DNA of 64,000 nt. It comes from Coptis chinensis (Eukaryota > Streptophyta > Magnoliopsida > Ranunculales > Ranunculaceae). The notes below the pieces were generated by a model. That model saw only the letters and a program-made list of their open reading frames with translations, was not told the origin of the DNA and did no database searches. Shown here in pieces: positions 56,100-64,000 of the stretch (position 1 is its first letter; every line of letters starts with the position of its first letter). The stretch lies in assembly GCA_015680905.1 (NCBI GenBank), contig CM027381.1, positions 17,647,501 through 17,711,500 of the forward strand. The letters are read 5' to 3'. Position numbers and translations under genes: made by a program.

Positions 56100-57440
56100 T
56101 CAAGTGAGTAGAGCGAACGATCTAGGGCCGGGTGGGGGGTACGTGGCCCAAAAAGGCTTTTGGTTGGTTTATGTCTGTCCTCATTTTCCCTCGCCCCCCC
56201 TCATCTCTCTCTCTCTCGATGCCCCTCGTCTCCTCTCCTCTCTTATCTCTGCTACGATTCTTATCTCTGCTCAAAATTTCTCTCCCGCCCTCTCCCATCT
56301 CTCTCTCGATACCCCATCAACAAAGAAACTGCTTAGTCTATGAATTTTTTCGCTCTGAATTTAAGGAAGAACGAATGAAAGTGCAATTAGGTATTTTTCT
56401 CTCTCATCACTATGATCAATTAAGATTGATTTCTATGTTCATTCATTGTTTAATTTCGTCTAAGTGGCTAAGTAGATGGAACCAAAAGCTGCAATTATGT
56501 TCCTTTGTTTTGGTTTGGAACTTTTGTGTGTTGAACTTGGGTTCCATTTGATAGGCAATTGGAACAATCTACTTATGTTGCTTGTAATTGGGTGATTGCT
56601 TCTATGATAATCCTATTGTAGAATGGTTTTTTAATATCTTGTTTCAATGGATAACACCACCAAGCTGATGCTATTAGTCTCTATTGGAAAGGTGGATATT
56701 TGGCACTGTTACTAGTGAAAACGAATGTAGGTGCGCTTAGTGGTGTGCCCAGGCCAGAAACTTTAAATTGTGTTCGAGCTCAGTTATGGGGCATTATTCA
56801 TATTTGGTACTGTTACTAGTGAAAATGAATGTAGGTTCGTTTAGTGGTGTGCCCAGGCCAAAAACTTTAAATTGTGTTCGAGCTCAGTTATGGGGCATTA
56901 TTCATATGAATATTTGAATAATAATGCATGCACTCGTGCTCTTTTTTGTAGTTTGGTAATGCACTGACTCAGTGTGTAGATATGTTGAAGTTGTTTATAG
57001 ATTCTATTGGTCCTGTATAATGAAGTTGTTAGATTCTATTGGACCACATTAATGGAGATTGTAGTAAATTTCTTAATAAAGTTGACGAGGTCTTTTCTGT
57101 CCAGTTACAATTTCATCTGAAACCTCTTTTTTTTTTCATCATATCTGTTAAAATCAAGGTACCATCTACTAGGTGAGACTGATAGTGTGTTCAGGGGCTG
57201 CTCCTATTGATCCATTGATGGGGTAGGAAATAGAGTTACTGCTTTTGGATATTGAGGGGAGTTTATCATAACATCCAATCCAATGTCTCTTTGATCCATT
57301 GATGGGTAGGCAATAGAGTTATTGCTTCTGGATATTGGGGGAGTTTGTCATCAATCCAATGTGGTTCAATGAGTAACTTTGTTGAATAACCATAGCATAC
57401 CAGGGGCTTCGCTCACCCCCACTGTTATGATGTATACTAG
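56100..57440 (+). mobile_element. Non-autonomous Helitron H3 (1341 bp)
   Basis: It starts TCAAGTGAGTAGAGCGAACG directly after the CTAG of H2, with no spacer, and ends in CTCACCCCCACTG..GATGTATACTAG followed by T. The first 200 bases resemble H1 and H2 (GTGGCCCAAA, GGTTTATGTCTGTC, CT-rich). The rest is AT-rich, with two internal tandem duplications (periods about 104 bp at 56702-56905 and about 85 bp at 57205-57370). No coding sequence was recognised; it may include captured DNA of unknown origin. Confidence 0.82.
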
Positions 57441-57477
57441 TATATATATGTGCTGGTTTTGTAACCAAAAAAGAAGA

Positions 57478-57496
57478 AGATAGATATGGTTTTGGT
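57478..57496 (+). other. LINE target-site duplication, right copy (19 bp)
   Basis: This is identical to 50114-50132 and directly follows the A/G-rich tail of the LINE, which sets the 3' boundary of the element. Confidence 0.85.
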
Positions 57497-57578
57497 TAGA
57501 TTGATAAGCTATAGTCTCAATAATCAAACCAAACATAGCTTATTTTAGCTTGGAATAATATACAACTGTGTATCTAAT

Positions 57579-57903
57579 GTAAAGCCCAGCCCGGCCCGTT
57601 GTAAATTCATTTACCGAGAGTCAAAGCAAAAACGTTCTCTTTTTGTCTTCCTAAAAGAGGGAAAAACACACAGGTGGGTCTTCATTCTTGATTCGTAATG
57701 GAATATTTATGTTCCTATATAAAACATTTATCTACTTTCTTGCTAGAATGAATTTGCTTATGGGGTTCTGGTACCACCCTGCAATCTTGATTGATGGGCA
57801 CGTAAAGGTTAGCCTACTTACAATTGTCCAAAAAGCTCAACCACTTTTACAGTCTTGAAGGATTGTTGAAACCTATATTAACCCACCGCCCACTCCATTT
57901 TAT
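57579..57903 (+). repeat. Direct repeat upstream of the PPR gene (copy A)
   Basis: This 325-bp leader/promoter segment matches 60021-60500 in the same order. Shared blocks include GCAAAA/GAGCGTTCTCTT, GGTGGGTCTTCATTCTTGAT, ATGAATTTGCTTATGG, GGGCACGTAAAGGTTAGC and TACAGTCTT.AAGGA. It directly abuts the PPR start codon. See copy B for interpretation. Confidence 0.88.
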
Positions 57904-57905
57904 GT

Positions 57906-59879
57906 ATGAAAAACAGACAACTACTCATAAACCTTGTAGAAGCCTGTAAAGATGGAAGAACTGTTTCACAAGTACACACTCAAATCCTAAAAAATGGACA
58001 TACCCATGACAGTTTCTTTGCTACCAAGTTAGTCTCTTTATACTCAAAACACTCATCTATACATCATGTGCGTAAAATATTTGAACAAACTCCTCAGCGA
58101 AGTGTATACTTATGGAATGCAACACTTCGAAGTTACAACAAAGAAAGAAAATGGGAAGAGACCATTCGTCTTTTTCAAAACATGGTTTGTTCTATTTCTA
58201 CTACAACTGAAATGCCTGATAATTTTACTATACCCATTGTTGTTAAAGCTTGTGCGGGTTTGTTGGAGCTTGAAATGGGAAGGACGATTCATGGGTTTGT
58301 TAAGAAGAGTGAGAAGAAGATTGGGTCTGATATGTTTGTGGGTTCAGCTTTAATAGAGTTGTATTCCAAGTGTGGAGAGATGGGTGATGCTTTACGAGTT
58401 TTTCAAGAGTTTTGTGAACCTGATGTTGTTTTGTGGACTTCTATGGTTACTGGGTATCAACAGAATGGTAATGCTGAAGAAGCATTGTCATTTTTTTCTA
58501 AAATGGTTCTGAAACATGGTGTTGTTCCTGATCCAGTGACGCTTGTTAGCGCCCTTACTGCTTGTGTGCAATTGGGGTTTCTTTTGACTGGAAAATCTGT
58601 TCATGGGTTTGTGATTAGGATGGGATTTAATACTGGTTTGTCTTTGGTTAATTCCTTGTTGAATATGTACGCGAAGACGGGTTCAGTTGATAATGCGAGA
58701 AAGTTGTTTGGCCTGATGGATGAAAAAGATATTATTTCATGGAGCTCTATGATTGGTTGCTATACTCAGAACGGGAAGACTACTGAAGCATTGGGTCTTT
58801 TCAACGAGATGGTTGAGAAGAGAGTAGAATTCAATTCAGTCACTGTAGTCAGTGCTTTACAGGCATGTGCTGTTGCTTGCAATATTAGTGAAGGTAGGAG
58901 GATCCATGAATTGGCTAGGCGAAAAGCCTTTGAAATAGAAAAGTCGGTTTCTACAGCTCTTATTGACATGTACGTGAAGTGCTCGTGCCTTGAGGAAGCA
59001 GTATATCTCTTCAAAAGAACACCTCAGAAGGATGTTGTCTTGTGGTCTGTTTTGATAAGTGGGTATGCTCAGAATGGGCTACCAAACGAGTCATTGCAGC
59101 TTTTCAGTAGAATGTTGTTGAATGGTTGTCGTCCTGATGCTGTTACAATGGTCAAAGTTCTCATGGCTTGTTCAAAACTTGGGGTTCTTCAGCAAGCACT
59201 TTGTCTCCATGCGTACTTAATTAGTAGTGGATTTGATGACAAAGTTTATGTTGGAGCTGCGTTGATAGACTTGTATTCAAAGTCTGGTAGTTTAGATAAC
59301 TCAGTAAAGGTGTTTGAGGGGATGAACAAAAGAGATATCGTTGTTTGGAGTGCAATGATCGCTGGTTATGGAATTCATGGCCTTGGTCAAGAAGCCATTG
59401 GAGTTTTCAATCGACTGACGGAGAGCTCAGCAGTTAAACCTAATAATATTACCTTCCTCTCAGTCTTATCTGCTTGTAGTCATACTGGTTTGGTAGACGA
59501 GGGGATTGAAATATTTAATAGGATGGTGCGTGACTTCCACATTGAACCTACTTTGGAGCATTACAGTATCATGGTTGATCTTCTCGGCCGAACAGGGAAA
59601 TTGGATGAGGCCATGCATTTGATTGATCAGATGGCGGTTCCATCAGGACCCCATGTTTGGGGAGCCTTGCTTGGTGCTTGTAGGATTCACAACAACATCA
59701 AGATGGGAGAGATTGCAGCCAAGAATTTATTGAGGCTAGATCCTGAGCATGCAGGCTATTACTTGTTGTTATCAAACATGTATGGTGAAGATGGGAAATG
59801 GGAAAATATGTTAAAAGTTCGAGTCGCCGTGAAGGAGAAAGATTTACAGAGAATGCCTGGTCAAAGTACCATTATTTGA
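57906..59879 (+). CDS. PLS-class pentatricopeptide repeat protein, E region shortened
   Basis: PPR proteins bind organellar RNA; PLS-class members usually guide C-to-U editing in mitochondria or plastids. The single exon codes for 657 aa beginning MKNRQLLINLVEACKDGRTV. Repeats run from about residue 15 to 560, for example DMFVGSALIELYSKCGEM, DVVLWTSMVTGYQQNGNA, KDIISWSSMIGCYTQNGK and RDIVVWSAMIAGYGIHGLG, in P-L-S spacing. An E1-like part follows (GPHVWGALLGACRIHNNIKM, AGYYLLLSNMYGEDGKWENM) and the protein ends at GQSTII. Relatives, by memory Arabidopsis At3g01580, continue with tens of residues after this point, so the C-terminus looks cut. No DYW domain is present, so editing would need a partner. 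No transit peptide was evident by eye. Confidence 0.92.
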   Translation: MKNRQLLINLVEACKDGRTVSQVHTQILKNGHTHDSFFATKLVSLYSKHSSIHHVRKIFEQTPQRSVYLWNATLRSYNKERKWEETIRLFQNMVCSISTTTEMPDNFTIPIVVKACAGLLELEMGRTIHGFVKKSEKKIGSDMFVGSALIELYSKCGEMGDALRVFQEFCEPDVVLWTSMVTGYQQNGNAEEALSFFSKMVLKHGVVPDPVTLVSALTACVQLGFLLTGKSVHGFVIRMGFNTGLSLVNSLLNMYAKTGSVDNARKLFGLMDEKDIISWSSMIGCYTQNGKTTEALGLFNEMVEKRVEFNSVTVVSALQACAVACNISEGRRIHELARRKAFEIEKSVSTALIDMYVKCSCLEEAVYLFKRTPQKDVVLWSVLISGYAQNGLPNESLQLFSRMLLNGCRPDAVTMVKVLMACSKLGVLQQALCLHAYLISSGFDDKVYVGAALIDLYSKSGSLDNSVKVFEGMNKRDIVVWSAMIAGYGIHGLGQEAIGVFNRLTESSAVKPNNITFLSVLSACSHTGLVDEGIEIFNRMVRDFHIEPTLEHYSIMVDLLGRTGKLDEAMHLIDQMAVPSGPHVWGALLGACRIHNNIKMGEIAAKNLLRLDPEHAGYYLLLSNMYGEDGKWENMLKVRVAVKEKDLQRMPGQSTII

Positions 59880-60020
59880 CTGTGTTTCATGCTTAAGCGT
59901 TATTTGGGTCTGTCAACTGTTAGTGAAATGATGACTGATGACACAGGGAGAGTAGGAGACTAATTGCCTCCTTTTCACTTTTCAAACTAGGCCAGCGTCT
60001 TCAAGTTAGTTTGGGCCTAC
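59880..60020. other. 3' flank of the PPR gene
   Basis: A short spacer between the PPR stop and repeat copy B. Translation in the three forward frames shows no continuation of the E domain. Confidence 0.55.
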
Positions 60021-60500
60021 TGTAAATCCCAGCCTATTATATATTCATTTGCTCTATTTGTGCTTTACTGAGAGCCAAAGCAAGAGCGTTCTCTTATTGT
60101 CTTCCTAATATCCTTTTCCATCCAAAAGGAAAATGAAAGGTGGGTCTTCATTCTTGATTCGTAATGGGAAATTTTATGTTATTTATCGTGGGAATTCTGT
60201 AGTATTTATGCTTATTTTATGCTCATATAAAACATTTGCTACTCTTCTTATACACATCTACTGTCTTGCTAGGATGAATTTGCTTATGGACCCTCCAATT
60301 TCTGGTACTACCCCTGCTGCTAAAAAAACATGAAGGCAAGCTTGGTGGGCACGTAAAGGTTAGCTTACTTATAATTGTGCAAAAATGTTGACTCATTAGC
60401 TTAACCCCTTATACAGTCTTCAAGGACTGGTGAATTTTTTGCATATCAACTTTGTAATATGAGTTCAAAACTATATTAAGCCACTCCATTATGAAAGTTC
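60021..60500 (+). repeat. Direct repeat downstream of the PPR gene (copy B)
   Basis: This is a diverged, somewhat longer copy of the PPR leader (57579-57903) in direct orientation, with insertions such as the stretch around 60180-60240. It ends near the match to the leader's last bases (CCACTCCATTATGAAAG at about 60481), exactly where a second PPR reading frame would start, but no PPR coding follows. The simplest reading is a tandem duplication of the locus followed by loss of the second coding copy. Confidence 0.85.
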
Positions 60501-61199
60501 TAATGGGTCATTCTTGCTTACCGTGAAATTTAGATGCCCCACCTCTCCTTTGCTGGAAAAAGGTGAATTATACTTTGTCGTAGTATTATTATTAGTTGTT
60601 AGATTAGATCTATTGGGATATGATTTGAGATTAAGTCTACTCAACTGCAATCTAAATTAACATAGTTATGTTGCGATTTTTTTTTTTCTTTCTGAAACCA
60701 TCGGAGCTAGATAGCTTCTAAACATGTATGCTAAGTATGTTGTTCTTTAAACTACTGGAAATTAAGATGACAGAAAGTGACTCTCTGAGCATCTCTCTCC
60801 ACACCCAGTCACCCGTTATGGTTGTGCAGTTGATAGTGTTATCATTGGTTCAAATCCTATAGACACATTGGTGCCTAGTAAGCAAATTTATTGACTACCA
60901 ACCACAGGCATCGACACAGACAATAGAATAAAGTAATGAGAACAGAGAAGTCAATTGAATATGTAAGTTGGTGGAGCCCTAAAAAATATGCAAATCCTAC
61001 TACTCAACTAGAAATCAGTTCCCATTTGAATGTGGGTTGAGATAATGTACGAGTACAAGAAGAAAAGGAAAAAATTAAAATAATAATCACAAGAACATCA
61101 TCAAAAACTGAAACCCTAACAACCCCACCATCTCTTAAAATAATATCTCCCCATCTTGCAACAAAAGTCTTAAAATAGATGTTTCTAAAATTCACAAAC
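60501..61199. other. Intergenic, no gene seen
   Basis: AT-rich spacer. A GGTTCAAATCC sequence (60847-60857) resembles an RNA polymerase III B box, but no matching A box or tRNA fold was found. Confidence 0.5.
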
Positions 61200-61575
61200 A
61201 CTTTACTCCAATAGCAAATAAGGCATTTTGTGGTCAGGATGACCTTCTGATATCCATAGCTCTACCCTCAAACTGTCATCTATTACGGTCCAACCATATG
61301 CCCCACATGATTGTAAATGGAACCATATTCCAAATACATTGGCCTCTGGATGAAAATGAACCTGGACATTGAGAAAAGAGATCCGCCACCCGACCAGGAC
61401 TTATCCAATGTAACTCAGATACCTCATGAAAATACAACCAAACATGCCAAGAGAAGGGACAACAAAACAGTAAATGGTTGACCGACTGTACAGCTATATA
61501 ATCCAAGCTTCCTCCAACTTTATTTTCTAGAAGACCTCCAAGCTGGGTGGGGATTATCACTGGGGAATATTCCTC
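61200..61575 (-). mobile_element. LINE 3' remnant (zinc-binding region after reverse transcriptase)
   Basis: The minus-strand frame 61560-61276 codes SVNHLLFCCPFSWHVWLYFHE and FTIMWGIWLDRNR, the conserved end of the zf-RVT region of plant L1-type LINEs (H-L-(L/F)-x-C-P..W and I-W-x-(E/D)-R-N). It is a short 3' fragment with no reverse transcriptase nearby. Confidence 0.72.
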
Positions 61576-62825
61576 TATGGTTTAACAAATTCACCAAATT
61601 GAACTGACATTTTACCCTTATTTCATGGAGTGCACAATAGAACAGTGCAATTTACTGTTGAAGGTATCTTCTTTGCTTTAAATGCTTAAGGTGCCCATGC
61701 CCACTCTTTAGTTCCAAACTTTAAATCTTTCAAGACATAATAAATTTCCTTATAAATTTCACTTATTTGTTGATGAACACATTTTTCAATATCTATAACA
61801 TGCATATATTTGTACTATCCGAAGTGCTCTGACCATTTTATTCCGATTAACTTATTTGGATTCCTATTATTGTTAGATTCTCAATATGCTAGAATATAGA
61901 ATATAGATTCTCAGTATGCTAGAATATAGCGTATTGTTTGTTAAGTGTGGGATGCGTCTATGAGAATAAGGTGATTTGAGATTATTTCTATTATAGAACA
62001 CGTGAGACTTTAAGCTTAGAGGGATAGAATCTCAGCAGGAGGCTCTGGTTGTGGCAGAGTTGGCACTAGCAACAACTGATATCATGAAGCTTTTTAATCT
62101 GCATGTGATTAAAAGGTGGTTGTTTGTATGTGTGTTTGGACCTTTTTCTTGGGGGTGGGGGTTTTTTCCTGCTTAAGCTGGGTGGGAGCATTTAGCTGTC
62201 TAGTGTCTACTAGAATACAGATTATATTTTGTGCACATGGATCCTAGATATCTGTGAATCCTTACCGTGAGGAAGATAATTTTTTATTTTCTCCTTGGAC
62301 ATCAATCTTGCTATCCCAGGGAAGAAACTTTTGCCTAGTTGCAATATTGTTCTAAGCGATACCAAGCAAGAAATTAAACAAGTAAATAAAAAATGTTTAT
62401 GTACATTGCACCATATTTTATTGTATGTAGTTCTGCCACTTCTCATTATTAGTGTTTCAATATACGGTTAATAACTTGCAAGATTGGTCAGTTTTGTCTA
62501 GAATTTAGACATATGGTTGATTAGTTGCAAAAGTGAATGTTGTAAGTGAAGTTGGACATGCATAGGCGACTCAGATCATGTGGGGCGCTTGGGGCTCATA
62601 AGCTTGCAAGCAGTAAGTGAAAGTAAAAGGCAACAATAAACTCAAATGCTAAAATTTAAGCTTTCATGACAATTACCATGTGCTTGAGTGATACTTCTGT
62701 CTACTAGAATCTCTTCTACCTTTTGATATGGCTTGATGGTGGCATGCTTGAATTGTTCTGTTGGATTTAAACACTTCAAGTTGGATTTCGTACTCCATTT
62801 TTCGAGTTCTTTTTGCTCTGACTCC
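61576..62825. other. Intergenic, no gene seen
   Basis: AT-rich spacer with a small duplication (TATGCTAGAATATAG twice at about 61885-61930). The last part may be the leader of the LINE that starts coding at 62826. Confidence 0.5.
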
Positions 62826-64000
62826 ATGGATATATCTGAGTTTGAGCAACCTCCTGCTCCTAGTCAGGTCGTTGGTACACAACAGACTCAAAACGGCGTT
62901 GGAAAGGAAGCTCCTTTACTGGTGGAGAAGACAAACTCGAGTTTAAATACAACTGGAACTTCAACTGCAAACACAGTGGTAGTGAGGCAGCAAGCTGGGA
63001 AAGAAGCTTATGCAGACAAAGCTCGTGATAGGAGGTCAAGAACTGTTGATATTTCCGATCTACCCACACCAGGAATGAGAGGTGAAACACCTTCGATTAA
63101 GATATCTGCCAGATCCGTTGATAAAGGTATTGAATTCTATAAGTTTGCCTTGGTAGCGCGCTTAGATTTCAAAGGACTTAACATCACTGATGTGAGGAAA
63201 ATGGCAACTGATATGTCAAATTTTAAAGTTAACTTTAAAATTTGACCATTTTACTCACATCATTAAAATTTCACCCTTGGGGAAGGGCTTCTTGGTTTTT
63301 AATCTTGAAAATCAGGATGAATATGAGAAAATTTGGTTTGGGGGTCAGCCCCTTCGATTCTCAAAATGGACAAATTTTTGTGGAAAAGTATAAGAATACA
63401 ATGTCCTCTGTTTGGATTAAGTTTCCAGGGCTTAGTAAAGCGTATTGGGAAGTCGATGTGCTTATGTCCACGGGAAGAACTATTCATGTGGACAGGAACA
63501 CACTAGATAGAGACATGGGATACTACGCTAGCGTACTAGTGGATGTTGATATGACCCAAACAATTCCTGACAAAATTTTGGTGGAAGTGGAGAACACTGA
63601 TATTGAATTTTGGCAAGATGTTTCTGTTGGTAAGTTGCCTAAGTTTTGTAACAATTGCAAAACTGTAGGCCACATTGTGACTGTAAATTCTTGAAGAAGG
63701 ATTTTGAAAAAGAAAAAAGAAATGTTGAATAAGGAGCAGGCTAAGGAACCAGTTGCTAAGGTTAACATGCCTGAGGGCCTGTCAAGGAATCGAAAAAGGA
63801 ATGGAGAAGAAAGCAGATAGATGTTGGAAATCGAAATCCAATAGTTACTGTTGAAGCAGTATCTGAGGGTGAAGGGATTGCCAAACAAAATAATACTGTT
63901 CAGAATGTTGAAGAGGCTCATGCCACTCCTGAAGAGGATGTCCCGCTGTTTTTGAAGATGCTACATGGAATTGGTAGAGAATGAGGTTCAAGAAGATCCA
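62826..64000 (+). pseudogene. LINE ORF1 (DUF4283 and zinc-knuckle type), runs off the window
   Basis: ORF1 proteins of plant L1 elements coat element RNA. It starts MDISEFEQPPAPSQVVG (62826) with a Gln/Ser/Thr-rich leader. The frame is lost near 63240 and continues in another (FHPWGRASWFLILK..), reaching VWIKFPGLSKAYW, the DUF4283 continuation L-P-x-x-(Y/F)-W, and ISV-like DVDMTQTIPDKILVE. The knuckle reads CNNCKTVGHIV (about 63650-63682); the next Cys is in a shifted frame. Further stops follow up to the window end. ORF2 would lie beyond 64000. At least two frameshifts make this copy inactive as read. Confidence 0.8.

Larger units (their letters stand above)
50133..57477 (+). mobile_element. 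L1-type LINE with 19-bp target duplication, carrying nested insertions
   Basis: The element is bounded by the duplicated 19-mer. It has an ~825-bp leader, ORF2 (50958 to about 55440) and a 3' tail now split by three small Helitrons (55637-57440); the last part, TGTGCTGGTTTTGTAACC plus an A/G-rich AAAAAAGAAGAAG, sits next to the right duplication. Without the Helitrons and the 523-bp MITE it would be about 5.0 kb. No ORF1 with a DUF4283/zinc-knuckle region was recognised in the leader, so ORF1 is missing or deleted. The target duplication is perfect while ORF2 is full of stops. Confidence 0.85.

Noticed and set aside
60840-60870. Possible tRNA or SINE promoter (GGTTCAAATCC)
   Set aside because: Only the B box matches; no A box at the right distance, no cloverleaf and no poly(A) tail were seen.

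Overview
This is a stretch of a plant nuclear genome, most likely a eudicot. Genes have spliced introns with GT/AG borders, intergenic DNA is AT-rich, and about two thirds of the window is transposable elements nested in one another. The species cannot be told from the sequence.

Four host genes can be supported: (1) a complete glyoxysomal malate synthase on + (4251-6932, 4 exons, 567 aa, C-terminal SKL); (2) a DUF212 membrane protein on - (24871-29127, 5 exons, 166 aa); (3) a large Ser/Pro/Arg-rich protein on - (29938-39135, 6 exons, about 1177 aa) with a Cys4 zinc-ribbon-like motif and a C-terminal CaaX box; (4) an intronless PLS-class PPR protein on + (57906-59879, 657 aa) whose E region looks cut short. 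A DEDDh exonuclease-like fragment (47922-48290, -) may be a fifth, broken locus. The host genes have unrelated functions and share no operon-like logic.

Layout of mobile DNA: gypsy-type LTR and primer-binding site on - (2176-2662) with a possible second LTR at the left edge; two truncated Copia elements fused tail to tail (7403-9858 + and 9859-14047 -); a 10.4-kb Helitron with both ends and decayed Rep/helicase genes (14052-24506); MITEs in introns of genes 2 and 3 and a LINE remnant in gene 3; a 7.0-kb PIF/Harbinger element (39810-46853) with perfect 16-bp inverted ends and TAA target duplications; a LINE (50133-57477) bounded by a 19-bp target duplication and itself invaded by a 523-bp MITE and a head-to-tail array of three small Helitrons; and a second LINE running off the right edge.

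The most unusual object is the Harbinger element. Besides the expected Myb/NAM-like ORF1 and DDE transposase (both decayed) it contains a plant mobile domain (PMD, MAIN-like) gene, and copies of a palindromic subterminal motif lie at both ends and also between the transposase and the PMD cargo. The small Helitrons share terminal sequences with the large autonomous-type Helitron 31 kb away, so parent and dependants appear to be in one window. No new enzymatic or defence system was found.
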